A stretch of DNA of 31,555 nucleotides from CAZGZD01 sp964530005. Lineage in GTDB: Bacteria > Patescibacteriota > Microgenomatia > UBA1406 > GWC2-37-13. Position numbers and translations under genes: made by a program. Positions 1-6,930 of this stretch are shown here, piece by piece (the stretch's first letter is position 1; every line of letters begins with the position of its first letter). The notes under the pieces were generated by a model. The model had not been told where the DNA came from. It did not search any database and saw only the letters and a program-made list of their open reading frames with translations. The stretch lies in the NCBI GenBank assembly GCA_964530005.1, contig CAZGZD010000011.1:1-31555 (forward strand), written 5' to 3'.

Positions 1-831
1 CGGAGTGGAACAACAGCACAATTGCGTGTGTTTGCGGAAAATGGAATACCCTCATTATATCAACCCATAAAAGCTACTCTGCGTAGACAAATGGATGGAG
101 AAGAAGGTTTATTTAGAATTCCGGATGTTGGTCATGTATTTATTAAAGAAACACTCGGTCCTTATACAGAAGCAGAGTCTACAATCGATCCATTAGCTGT
201 ATTACTTGAGGCGGGCGTACCACAAGAAAAAATCATACTAATTACAATGATGAGAGATCCTATTGACGCTGCCTGTTCATGGATTGAGCGATTTTCTTTT
301 GGTGCTGAAAGAAGTGTTTTAATGGAAAACTTGGTAAAAGCATATCAAACTGTAGATAGAATCAGTGAGAGAGCTAAAAGTATTGGAGTTGAAACACACG
401 CTTTTGTATATGAATCACTACGAGACAACGACCCTGATGATGTAACTGCTAGATTATTTAGACGACTTCATTTACCATTTTCCTCAACTTCACTCGAAAA
501 TTGGACAGCGCTGCCGGCTATGGGAACTGAAGAATCGGGCATAAGCTTTCCTGATGAACCTGAAAAGTACAATTATGTAGAAGGACATTTCTTTTATGAT
601 AAAGTAGAAAGCTCTACGAGCTTAGCCTATCACCCCAAAAGCGGTGAAGAACTTAGAAGGCATATTGCTAAAAATGACATATTAGGATTTAAGGTTCGGG
701 GTATTGTTGAAATTTATGATAAAGTTCGCAGGTTATGTTCAGCAGAGTTGGGTATCCAAATTCTTGAATCAGTTGTTTTTAGAGAGCCCGAACTCTATTC
801 TGCGGCTGAAACTTTGAGCCGTAGACGATAA
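1..831 (+). CDS. Sulfotransferase-like protein, 5' end cut by window
   Basis: The open frame runs in from the left edge: the first codons read R-S-G-T-T-A-Q-L, before any start codon. That resembles the 5'-phosphosulfate-binding P-loop of PAPS-dependent sulfotransferases (RSGTT). Further on, MMRDPIDAACSWIERF matches the 3'-phosphate-binding motif of the family (R-D-P, then a Ser at the expected spacing). About 277 residues are present, so little besides the extreme N-terminus is missing. No membrane segment is seen. The family transfers sulfate from PAPS to hydroxyls or amines, often on glycans; the substrate here cannot be read from sequence. The gene has no co-directional neighbour downstream. 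The assignment rests on two motifs at the expected spacing; another P-loop kinase-like fold is possible but less likely. Confidence 0.62.
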   Translation, partial: RSGTTAQLRVFAENGIPSLYQPIKATLRRQMDGEEGLFRIPDVGHVFIKETLGPYTEAESTIDPLAVLLEAGVPQEKIILITMMRDPIDAACSWIERFSFGAERSVLMENLVKAYQTVDRISERAKSIGVETHAFVYESLRDNDPDDVTARLFRRLHLPFSSTSLENWTALPAMGTEESGISFPDEPEKYNYVEGHFFYDKVESSTSLAYHPKSGEELRRHIAKNDILGFKVRGIVEIYDKVRRLCSAELGIQILESVVFREPELYSAAETLSRRR

Positions 832-861
832 TTTGCTCAAAATAGACACGATCCAATCCTC

Positions 862-1248
862 TTACTTTGATTTCGCCAATCTACCGCCAACCCATACAGA
901 AGGAAATGCGAGTATGACAAGCGCAATAGGATACCACTCAGGCCCTAGTCCTTTTCCCCAGGTCGCAACCAGTCCAAGTGTCCCTGCTGCAGTTCCTATT
1001 ACAGCCAGTACTAAGACATGTTTCATCGGGCGTTGTGGCGCGAGCTTTGCCGTAATATAACCGCCGAGCACTGTATACGCAGTACGATATGCGAGTGCCA
1101 AAATCAGCATCCATGTGACGAACAAGCCTTCAGTGATAGGTGGGAAGACGCCAAGCTTCTCCAGTATCAGATCTGATACTGTAGATAAAACGAATACCGT
1201 GACGAATCCGCCCAACACTGCCCCGATACTTTTGAGAAACTTTTTCAT
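862..1248 (-). CDS. Small integral membrane protein (about 4 TM), unknown function
   Basis: A 128-aa, strongly hydrophobic protein with about four membrane segments (roughly residues 7-28, 43-64, 77-96, 104-122). A short Arg/Pro-containing loop (APQRPMKH) separates segments 2 and 3. The C-terminus is basic (GGRLAKSK). The start is supported by an extended -10 (TGT TATACT) ending 9 nt before the ATG, which suggests an mRNA with little or no leader. The gene stands alone: the next minus-strand gene upstream has its own promoter. I do not recognise a named family. It is expected in the cytoplasmic membrane. Confidence 0.7.
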   Translation of the reverse strand: MKKFLKSIGAVLGGFVTVFVLSTVSDLILEKLGVFPPITEGLFVTWMLILALAYRTAYTVLGGYITAKLAPQRPMKHVLVLAVIGTAAGTLGLVATWGKGLGPEWYPIALVILAFPSVWVGGRLAKSK

Positions 1249-1304
1249 ATGTTTTTTAGTATAACAAACACAAAAATGAAAGCTTCTGAGAATTTATGAA
1301 AGAT

Positions 1305-1709
1305 TTACATTTGCGGCGAGGGCTGGAGCATACCTACACGATTACCTTCTGTGTCTTGGATAGAGACAAATAGCCCGATTCCTGGAATATCCATTGGCTC
1401 ACCTATTACTTCTCCTCCTGCTTTCTTCACGGCCTCAACACTTGCTTTGAGATCATCGACAGAAATAACAAGTGAGGGATATTGAAAACCTGGCTCATCT
1501 TTATAATCATAAAAGCCTCCATTGATCGTACCGGGCACCTTGGGGCGGCCGTTTTTTTCGTCCGACTCAGTTGTGGTTGCAAGTAAATAGCCTCCCATAT
1601 CAGGGCCCATCTGCTTCATATCCCAACCAAAAGCATTTGTGTAGAATTCTGCTGTTCGCTTTTTGTCCTTGGCTGGCATCTCGAAGTGTACGACTGGATT
1701 CTTTTTCAT
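1305..1709 (-). CDS. VOC-superfamily protein (glyoxalase-like)
   Basis: A 134-aa protein with the beta-alpha-beta-beta-beta layout of the vicinal oxygen chelate fold. It opens with VVHFEMPAKDKKRTAEFYTNAFGWDM, contains an internal 'NGGFYDYKDEP' strand-turn, and ends with VSIQDTEGNRVGMLQP. The His near residue 8 and the Glu in 'DTEGN' are at typical metal-ligand positions. Family members include glyoxalases, dioxygenases and antibiotic-binding proteins; the closest type is the short cytosolic 'VOC family protein' common on accessory DNA. The substrate is unknown. The start is supported by TGT TATACT ending 6 nt before the ATG, predicting a leaderless transcript. Confidence 0.85.
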   Translation of the reverse strand: MKKNPVVHFEMPAKDKKRTAEFYTNAFGWDMKQMGPDMGGYLLATTTESDEKNGRPKVPGTINGGFYDYKDEPGFQYPSLVISVDDLKASVEAVKKAGGEVIGEPMDIPGIGLFVSIQDTEGNRVGMLQPSPQM

Positions 1710-1715
1710 AATAAA

Positions 1716-1724
1716 AGTATAACA
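1716..1724 (-). promoter_or_regulatory. Extended -10 of VOC gene, leaderless type
   Basis: Minus-strand TGT TATACT ends 6 nt before the ATG at 1709. The same GTTTGTTATACT string precedes the membrane protein gene starting at 1248. Confidence 0.6.
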
Positions 1725-1775
1725 AACTTAAATTGAACTTCAGACTAAAAAGCGCTTGAGTTTTTTATTTTTTAT

Positions 1776-2126
1776 CTAGACTTTTTGAAGATGAGTGTCT
1801 TTAAATCCTGACTGATACTTGAGTCCAAATCCAAGTGCACGATCGAGCGCGATATGGGAGACATATGCTATCCCAAAAGCCATGATGACATCACTCTGCG
1901 AGAGCATTCCGACGAATACAACAAATGATGCAGGCAGATAATTATGAACAAGATTGTAGATAATACGGCCAAGAGTCTTGTTCAGCAGATACCCCGCTAT
2001 CGATATATCGGGTAATATCCAAAAAGCAATAATAGCCAGCCACGAAACATTATTTAATGCACTGAAGAAAAATAAAGATAAAAGAAAGATAAGAAGTGCC
2101 TCGAGTCTCAGAATTACTTTGACCAT
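1776..2126 (-). CDS. DUF4260 family membrane protein
   Basis: A 116-aa membrane protein. The family pattern is visible in order: a first hydrophobic helix (LEALLIFLLSLFFF), then 'PDISIAGYLLN', 'YNLVHNYLPAS', 'SHIALDRALGFGLKY' and the terminal 'GFKDTHL'. These match DUF4260, a family of small integral membrane proteins of unknown function found across bacteria. His residues in the NLVHNY and SHIALDR segments are conserved in the family. No clear -10 lies close to this start; instead a hairpin motif (about 2141-2175), also present upstream of two other small genes, sits 15 nt before the ATG. No enzymatic role should be assumed. Confidence 0.82.
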   Translation of the reverse strand: MVKVILRLEALLIFLLSLFFFSALNNVSWLAIIAFWILPDISIAGYLLNKTLGRIIYNLVHNYLPASFVVFVGMLSQSDVIMAFGIAYVSHIALDRALGFGLKYQSGFKDTHLQKV

Positions 2127-2140
2127 ATGACTTCGCTAAA

Positions 2141-2175
2141 TTCACTCTCCCTGATTAACACTCTCTCAGGAGCAT
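2141..2175. repeat. Shared hairpin motif, copy 1 (upstream of DUF4260 gene)
   Basis: On the plus strand CTCTCCCTGATTAA, then TCTCAGGAGC: an imperfect inverted repeat (CTCCCTGA / TCAGGAG) with a loop of about 11 nt. It aligns with the motifs at 3175-3210 and 6539-6576. Confidence 0.45.
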
Positions 2176-2285
2176 GGAATTTAATATTGATTTAAGTTTA
2201 CTAAATAATCTCAAATTTTTTACTCACAACTTTCAAGCCATAATCTAATATAATTAATTGATTGGAATAAAGGAGACGGGATAAT

Positions 2286-2669
2286 ATGAAAGGATTTTTG
2301 GCAAACATCGAGGAGAAGACATTAGCCAATACATATTTTAGGCAGGTACTTTATACAGGACAGCATGCTCAGTTGGTCGTAATGTGTCTTCAACCAAATG
2401 AAGAAATCGGTACTGAGGTCCACGCAATTGTTGACCAATTTTTGCGTATTGAGACCGGCGTAGGAAAAGTGGTTATGAACGGTGAAGAGCGTGCTATTGG
2501 AGATGGAGATGCTATCATCGTCCCAGCCGGTACAGAGCACAACGTGATAAATGCATCACCGGACAAACAACTAAAGCTCTATACCGTCTATTCTCCAGCT
2601 CATCATAAAGACGGAACTATTCACAAGACGAAAGAAGATGCGCTTGCGGATAAAGACGATCACATTTAG
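2286..2669 (+). CDS. Cupin-domain protein
   Basis: A 127-aa single-domain cupin. The second cupin motif is clear (GDAIIVPAGTEHNVIN, around residues 78-93), and the first is present in altered form (EIGTEVHAIVDQFLRIETGVG), giving a His/Gln/Glu/His set of possible metal ligands. Proteins of this size are usually metal-binding isomerases, dioxygenases or sugar-modifying enzymes; the substrate cannot be told. It is one of the few genes here with a conventional leader: TATAAT at 2249-2254 and a good Shine-Dalgarno (AAGGAG, about 10 nt before the ATG). It converges on the minus-strand gene ending at 2710. Confidence 0.87.
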   Translation: MKGFLANIEEKTLANTYFRQVLYTGQHAQLVVMCLQPNEEIGTEVHAIVDQFLRIETGVGKVVMNGEERAIGDGDAIIVPAGTEHNVINASPDKQLKLYTVYSPAHHKDGTIHKTKEDALADKDDHI

Positions 2670-2709
2670 GAGCGAAAACTTTCATAGCTCTCTTGAAGAA
2701 AAATACTTG

Positions 2710-2922
2710 CTATTTTTTTATAAACCCGAAGTAGAAGGAGATCAGAAAAAGTGCGAGATGAATAAAGCCTCGATAGAATAAAAACTCAGGCGTCATTGTT
2801 GTGAACCCAAAGAAAGGAAAAGGAACGGCAATACCAAGCCAGGAGAAATACCAACTTGCACCAGCTGTGACAAAAAATGCTCCGGATAAAAACTTAGATA
2901 CTTCCTTCCAATTAATTTTCAT
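2710..2922 (-). CDS. Small membrane protein, unknown
   Basis: A 70-aa hydrophobic protein with two probable membrane segments (about residues 10-32 and 50-66) joined by a Phe/Pro-rich loop (VPFPFFGFTTMTPEF). The start follows the end of the 2945-3136 gene by 22 nt, so the two are probably co-transcribed. No recognisable motif or named family. Confidence 0.6.
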   Translation of the reverse strand: MKINWKEVSKFLSGAFFVTAGASWYFSWLGIAVPFPFFGFTTMTPEFLFYRGFIHLALFLISFYFGFIKK

Positions 2923-2944
2923 TAATATAAACGGCAGAAACTCT

Positions 2945-3136
2945 CTAAATCTTAAGAAGTTCGACGAGTTTGTATACTACGAATGCCGGCCAGACAATAG
3001 CTCTAAGAACTCCAATTACTCCCATCCCGAAAGTTGTGGCATGCTGTATATAGTAGAGAGCTGCACCGATAAACCCCAGTCCATACACTGCTCCCGAAGA
3101 TCCGCTATTTACCTTATGCCACTTCTTATGAAACAT
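2945..3136 (-). CDS. Small conserved membrane protein (GAVYGLGFIGA type)
   Basis: A 63-aa protein with a basic N-terminus (MFHKKWHK), then a Gly-rich hydrophobic stretch (SGSSGAVYGLGFIGAALYYIQHA) and a second hydrophobic helix (GVIGVLRAIVWPAFVVYKLVELL). From memory this pattern recurs as an unnamed protein in CPR and other bacterial genomes; I know of no function. A TATAAT on the minus strand lies 16 nt before the ATG, leaving a leader of about 10 nt with a weak GGTAGGA. Upstream is the shared hairpin motif described at 3175-3210. Likely first gene of a two-gene unit with the gene ending at 2710. Confidence 0.7.
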   Translation of the reverse strand: MFHKKWHKVNSGSSGAVYGLGFIGAALYYIQHATTFGMGVIGVLRAIVWPAFVVYKLVELLKI

Positions 3137-3174
3137 AGAATGATCCTACCACATTATATCACCAACTACTATCT

Positions 3175-3210
3175 TGTCTCCCCCCCGTTGATACATTCAG
3201 GAACTGAAAG
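3175..3210. repeat. Shared hairpin motif, copy 2 (upstream of 63-aa membrane protein)
   Basis: On the plus strand GTCTCCCCCCCGTTGA, then TTCAGGAACTGAAA. The arms pair only with G-U help. The GTTGA and TTCAGGAAC blocks are shared with copy 3. Confidence 0.45.
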
Positions 3211-3237
3211 TGTGAATTTAAGTATCAACTATCAAGT

Positions 3238-3600
3238 CTACGATTTTTTACCCTTTCGCAACCCAATTAATACTGGAAGAATAAAAGTTAATAGATAATA
3301 CAAATAGACGTCAAGCTTGTAGTAGCCGTCGACTGGCTTAAATACTTTGACTAGAAAAAAATAATCAAAAACAATTGCGATAAGCGTCCAAGAAATTGCC
3401 AGGAGCAAATAATACCGAGGAGAATCACCTTTAACTTTTTTAAACAAAACCCAAAGCGTTACCACTACTCCAATTGGCATGATTATCCATCCAATCAGAG
3501 AGTGTGGTACTACCATAAAAAGCACTATTCCAAGCACATAACCAATTAGCCAGAGAATAGATCCCCATAGAAAAGCGTCTTTAAAAAACTGTTTTGTCAT
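3238..3600 (-). CDS. Small integral membrane protein (about 4 TM), unknown
   Basis: A 120-aa protein with about four hydrophobic segments (residues ~12-32, 35-52, 63-84, 95-113) and a basic C-terminus (LRKGKKS). It carries a short hydrophilic loop (FKKVKGDSPRYY) between segments 2 and 3. No named family is recognised. The start is well supported: TATAAT ends exactly 6 nt before the ATG, predicting a leaderless mRNA. It lies 7 nt from the end of the neighbouring small gene (3608-3766) on the same strand. Confidence 0.7.
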   Translation of the reverse strand: MTKQFFKDAFLWGSILWLIGYVLGIVLFMVVPHSLIGWIIMPIGVVVTLWVLFKKVKGDSPRYYLLLAISWTLIAIVFDYFFLVKVFKPVDGYYKLDVYLYYLLTFILPVLIGLRKGKKS

Positions 3601-3606
3601 AAATAC

Positions 3607-3612
3607 ATTATA
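3607..3612 (-). promoter_or_regulatory. -10 of the 120-aa membrane protein gene, leaderless type
   Basis: Minus-strand TATAAT ends 6 nt before the ATG at 3600. Confidence 0.55.
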
Positions 3613-3766
3613 GTAACTTTCTCTTTTTTATTTCATCCAAGATCTTCCCACCAAGAGGTCGACATGAGCAATTTCGGGCGTGCGCCATGTGCCACTCAAC
3701 TCTTTCATCCAGTGTTGGATTGTTGGGCATTTTATTTTTAAAATGCCAGGATGCATTAATTTTCAT
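3608..3766 (-). CDS. 52-aa conserved small protein with HxxHAxxCxC motif
   Basis: I place the start at the internal ATG (3764-3766) because TACACT ends 6 nt before it; the longer open frame would begin upstream of that promoter. The protein (MKINASWHF...) contains NPTLDERVEWHMAHARNCSCRPLGGKI. The closely spaced His/His/Cys/Cys residues (WHMAHARNCSC) could bind a metal, though that is an inference. I recall the 'PTLxERxxWHxxHAxxCxCRP' pattern from CPR and archaeal small proteins without an assigned function. No membrane segment. Confidence 0.65.
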   Translation of the reverse strand: MKINASWHFKNKMPNNPTLDERVEWHMAHARNCSCRPLGGKILDEIKKRKLL

Positions 3767-3772
3767 AACTAA

Positions 3773-3778
3773 AGTGTA
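3773..3778 (-). promoter_or_regulatory. -10 that sets the start of the 52-aa protein
   Basis: Minus-strand TACACT ends 6 nt before the ATG at 3766; it lies inside the longer open frame, which argues for the shorter start. Confidence 0.5.
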
Positions 3779-3898
3779 ACCTATATAGACTTTCAATGGG
3801 TGAACTTATCGTACCGCCATTCTAAATGTGATTTACATCATCAGGTTATATTCTACATACAGGACACCATACCAGCCCTGTTTGGTATACTGGCAAGT

Positions 3899-4090
3899 AT
3901 GAATACTAAACCAACAAGTACGCTAAATGATGGCGAAAAGTGTAGAGTCATTGGCGGTGTACACATCGGCAAATCTGGCATCGTGCGGGATATCAAAACT
4001 GGAAAGACCGGGCATGTCTCTATCACTGTCGTGCAGGCCGATGGAGAGAGATTCAAGACACTTGCCAAAAATGTCACTATTTTTGAATAG
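3899..4090 (+). CDS. Small KOW-motif protein
   Basis: A 63-aa protein from the ATG at 3899. That start is chosen because an extended -10 (TGG TATACT, 3886-3891) ends 7 nt before it; the longer frame starting near 3800 lies upstream of the promoter. The core GEKCRVIGGVHIGKSGIVRDIKTGKTGHVSITVVQADGERF has the KOW pattern (a Gly-rich beta-barrel, basic-acidic alternation) found in NusG and ribosomal proteins L24 and L26e. Standing alone it may bind nucleic acid or ribosomes; function unknown. The gene is isolated between a minus-strand gene and a secreted protein gene. Confidence 0.68.
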   Translation: MNTKPTSTLNDGEKCRVIGGVHIGKSGIVRDIKTGKTGHVSITVVQADGERFKTLAKNVTIFE

Positions 4091-4283
4091 AGAGTCTGTA
4101 GATTATCAGGGCCCCCTCATTGGCTTATTCGGATATATTCCCTACTCCGCAATGCTTAGCTGTTTTCCATTTTGAAAATGAAAAATATTGATTGTCTCTC
4201 TTTTTACGTGAATTTCTTCAATCTCAAGGCTATTGCAATTATTCAAACAGCAAAATAATTATTTATTTGATACTATTTAGAAA
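4091..4283. other. Intergenic stretch, nothing recognised except the downstream promoter
   Basis: AT-rich spacer of about 190 bases. I see no RNA gene, no convincing terminator and no ORF with a plausible start. A candidate -10 (TACTAT) lies at its right end, just before the secreted-protein gene. Confidence 0.4.
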
Positions 4284-6011
4284 ATGATAAAAATAATTAT
4301 TCAACGATTGAGTATTTTAGGAGTTGGACTGTGCATATTTTTGAGCCTATACCCTTCACCAGCAAATGCATTTACAGGAAGTGGAAGCGGGACCAGTGGT
4401 GACCCATTTCTTATTACGTCCTGTGCTCAACTGCAAGAAATAAGTAGTTCTTTAGGGGCATATTACAAGCAAACAAGAAGTATAAATTGTGCAGGTACCG
4501 CATTTACACCAATCACCGGAACATTTACCGGTACATTAGATGGTCAAAATTATACAGTCAATAACATATCTATTTCTTCTGGCGGGGGGATATTTAATGC
4601 TGTCCAAGGAGCTACAATTCAAAATGTGAATTTGGCAAGTGGATCTATCTCTGGATCAGGCGATGTTGGTAGTTTTGTTGACAGTGCAGGCGCCAATACA
4701 ACTTTTTCTCATTGTTTTTCTAACCTAACACTAACGACAGGCATACATCAAGAGGTAGGAGGGTTCACAGGAAGAATTGATAGTGCTAATGTTGTGATCG
4801 AAAAAAGTGCTTTTACCGGGAATTCCACTACTTCAGGATTTGGTTCACAGGGTGGATTAGTAGGATATATCTCGGGCAATAATACCATCATAAGAAATTC
4901 ATATACGACGGGAACCTATACCGGAGGCTTTATGTTGGGCGGACTTGTTGGTTATGATGCGTCAAGCTCAAATACGATTATTCAAAAATCATATAGTGCG
5001 GCTACACTTGCACCGTCCGGTGCGTGGTTTGTCGGAGGATTGGTGGGATATTTTTCTAGCACGAATACAATTAGCGACTCGTTTGCAGCATCTTCGGTAA
5101 GTGGTACATATGATGATTGGGGTGCAGCGCTCGGGTATGGAGTTGGTACTGCAACAAATGTATATTTTGATGCGACGATTGCTGGAACATCAAATTGTAT
5201 TTCATCGGGCTCTGCTACATGTACCGCGGTAAATAGCGGAAATAGTACGCCAAATTATTTTAAAAATAATAGCTCGAATGCCCCACTAAGCGCTTGGGAC
5301 TTTACGACGATTTGGCAGACAAACGCAAGTAGCTATCCAACGCTTCGCACATCTACAATGCCTGATTCTACAGACCCTTCAAATACTTCAGAATCGTCGG
5401 TTGCAGGAAGCAACACAATAAAGACATCATGTGCCGATTTGCCCCCAGTATCTACACCCGATCTTTTTCAAATAGACACCTCAAATACACAAGCAATTCT
5501 ATATTTTGCACCTGCGATAGGGCCAACTAATAAATATTTCATTTCATATGGTTTGCAAACAGGTGAAGAGCGATACGGAACAGAATTTAATCAAGAAAAA
5601 AGCGCTGGCGTCATATCACACAAGATAGAAGGCCTGACTCCAAACACAATCTATTATTTTAAAATTCGAGGAGGGAATGGCTGTATGCCTGGAAAATGGA
5701 GCAATGAAATGAAAGTAATTACGGCGACAAGTGCTCAAAGCAAACTGTCTTATTATAAAAACCAGCCCATAACAACTAAAAGCTTATTAGCAAATACGAC
5801 AGCAACAAATAAAAAAACCCAAAAAGCAGTACTTGGAATTTCAGCAAATAAGAACACATGTAAATATACCGTACAAACTGGTGATAATTTGTGGAATATT
5901 GCAGAGAAAAAGCTAGGATCAGGAACAAAATTTGCAAGCATTATTAAAGACAATGGTTTGAATTCCTCTCTACTGCTTAAGGGACAAATCTTGAGAGTGG
6001 GATGCAAGTAG
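4284..6011 (+). CDS. Secreted surface protein: GLUG-like repeats, FnIII-like domain, C-terminal LysM
   Basis: A 575-aa exported protein. Residues 1-29 form a signal peptide (basic start, hydrophobic core, likely cleavage after SPANA). A Gly/Ser/Thr/Asn-rich region follows, with repeats of about 30 residues carrying GGFTGR (159-164) and GGLVGY (190-195, 219-224, 251-256), the pattern of the GLUG motif of M26 peptidases and adhesins. Residues ~395-485 look like a fibronectin type III domain (...ITHKIEGLTPNTIYYFKIRG-type strand pattern). The last ~50 residues are a LysM domain (YTVQTGDNLWNIAEKKLG...LLKGQILRV) with flanking Cys. LysM binds peptidoglycan, so this is probably a wall-attached adhesin or matrix protein. 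No catalytic motif is seen. A candidate -10 ends 7 nt before the ATG. Confidence 0.8.
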   Translation: MIKIIIQRLSILGVGLCIFLSLYPSPANAFTGSGSGTSGDPFLITSCAQLQEISSSLGAYYKQTRSINCAGTAFTPITGTFTGTLDGQNYTVNNISISSGGGIFNAVQGATIQNVNLASGSISGSGDVGSFVDSAGANTTFSHCFSNLTLTTGIHQEVGGFTGRIDSANVVIEKSAFTGNSTTSGFGSQGGLVGYISGNNTIIRNSYTTGTYTGGFMLGGLVGYDASSSNTIIQKSYSAATLAPSGAWFVGGLVGYFSSTNTISDSFAASSVSGTYDDWGAALGYGVGTATNVYFDATIAGTSNCISSGSATCTAVNSGNSTPNYFKNNSSNAPLSAWDFTTIWQTNASSYPTLRTSTMPDSTDPSNTSESSVAGSNTIKTSCADLPPVSTPDLFQIDTSNTQAILYFAPAIGPTNKYFISYGLQTGEERYGTEFNQEKSAGVISHKIEGLTPNTIYYFKIRGGNGCMPGKWSNEMKVITATSAQSKLSYYKNQPITTKSLLANTTATNKKTQKAVLGISANKNTCKYTVQTGDNLWNIAEKKLGSGTKFASIIKDNGLNSSLLLKGQILRVGCK

Positions 6012-6064
6012 CAATAAAAGATTGATTCTGGAATTTAAGAAAAGATCCATCTTGATTAACGTGT

Positions 6065-6520
6065 TCAGCTCACTGCTTTCTTGACCAGCTCGACAATCTT
6101 CGCCTCCTCAACAGGAGTCAACTTCTTTAGCGCATATGATGTCGGCCACATGGCACCTTCATCAAGATGTGCATCTTCTTGGAAACCAAGCGTAGCATAT
6201 CTATATTTAAATTTGCTCGCAGCTTGAAAGAAGCAAACGACGCGGCCGTCGGGGTTTGCATACGCGGGCATCCCATACCATGTTTTTGGGAAAAGATCTG
6301 GTGCTGTCGCTTTTACGATTTCATGAATTCGTTTGGCTATGGACCGATCTGGCTCTGGCATTGCGGCGATTGCTGCACGTAATATCTGCTCACCCGCGGC
6401 TTTATTCTTGATAGCTCGCTCCTCTGCCTTAAGCTCAAGAGCACGCGCCTTCATCGCTGCTCGCTCATCGTCCGAGAATCCTTTAGCTGTTTTTGTGGAT
6501 TTTTTATTTGCTGCTGGCAT
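6065..6520 (-). CDS. DUF1801-type protein (YdhG/iron-chaperone-like fold)
   Basis: A 151-aa soluble protein. The N-terminal third is Lys/Ala/Glu-rich and helical (AANKKSTKTAKGFSDDERAAMKARA). The rest carries the DUF1801 pattern: IAKRIHEIVKATAPDLFPKTWYGMPAYANPDGRVVCFFQAASKFKYRYATLGF, then a C-terminal helix (TPVEEAKIVELVKKAVS). This architecture is, to my knowledge, common in Actinobacteria and environmental bacteria, so transfer is plausible. Some relatives (frataxin-like YdhG) are linked to iron handling, but that role should not be assumed. TATAAT ends 5 nt before the ATG; the shared hairpin motif lies just upstream of that promoter. Confidence 0.82.
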   Translation of the reverse strand: MPAANKKSTKTAKGFSDDERAAMKARALELKAEERAIKNKAAGEQILRAAIAAMPEPDRSIAKRIHEIVKATAPDLFPKTWYGMPAYANPDGRVVCFFQAASKFKYRYATLGFQEDAHLDEGAMWPTSYALKKLTPVEEAKIVELVKKAVS

Positions 6521-6525
6521 ATTTT

Positions 6526-6531
6526 ATTATA
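6526..6531 (-). promoter_or_regulatory. -10 of DUF1801 gene, leaderless type
   Basis: Minus-strand TATAAT ends 5 nt before the ATG at 6520. Confidence 0.55.
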
Positions 6532-6538
6532 CCTCTTT

Positions 6539-6576
6539 GGTGACTCCCCTGGTTGACTTGTTCAGGAACAGAAACG
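6539..6576. repeat. Shared hairpin motif, copy 3 (upstream of DUF1801 gene)
   Basis: On the plus strand GACTCCCCTGGTTGAC, then TTCAGGAACAGAAA. Arms CCCCTG / CAGGAA pair imperfectly. It lies just upstream of the -10 of the DUF1801 gene. Confidence 0.45.
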
Positions 6577-6584
6577 TGATTATT

Positions 6585-6785
6585 TTACGAGTCTGCTTTC
6601 TTTGAAAAATATACAATATATAGTATTGACAATACACCAATTGAATTTATAAGAAGCAATGCTACAAACCACTTAAATTGTCTACGCCTGGCAGCTTTCC
6701 ACAAAGCGACACCCTTCCAGGCAATCTCCCATATTGCTAGGATGATAAATATCCACAGATTTTGTTGGATAAATGCATAAGTCAT
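6585..6785 (-). CDS. DUF5652-type small membrane protein
   Basis: A 66-aa protein with two membrane helices (about 9-29 and 42-60) separated by a basic loop (KAARRRQFKW). The pattern ILAIWEIAWKGVALWKAARR...WFVALLLINSIGVLSILYIVYF fits DUF5652, a short family that I associate mainly with CPR bacteria. Function unknown. No strong promoter element is obvious within 20 nt of the start, and the ~145-base spacer upstream (6786-6930) holds nothing else I recognise. Confidence 0.75.
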   Translation of the reverse strand: MTYAFIQQNLWIFIILAIWEIAWKGVALWKAARRRQFKWFVALLLINSIGVLSILYIVYFSKKADS

Positions 6786-6930
6786 ATTTCTGTTTCTTAA
6801 TTTTTAATGTTAAATTAAATCCAATAAATAGATTGATTCGATAATCTAAACTTTGCTCCACCTTATGGAAAAGACTAGAACCTACCTTACTACAACTAAT
6901 CAAGCCTAATTACTACCTTAAATAACGAAT

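Noticed and set aside
1740..1775. AAGCGCTT followed by a T-rich run as a terminator
   Set aside because: The stem is only a 4-bp palindrome with no loop, and the T-run is on the plus strand where no gene ends.
2801..3298. 165-aa open frame on the plus strand
   Set aside because: It spans three minus-strand small genes and the hairpin motif; no promoter or motif supports it.
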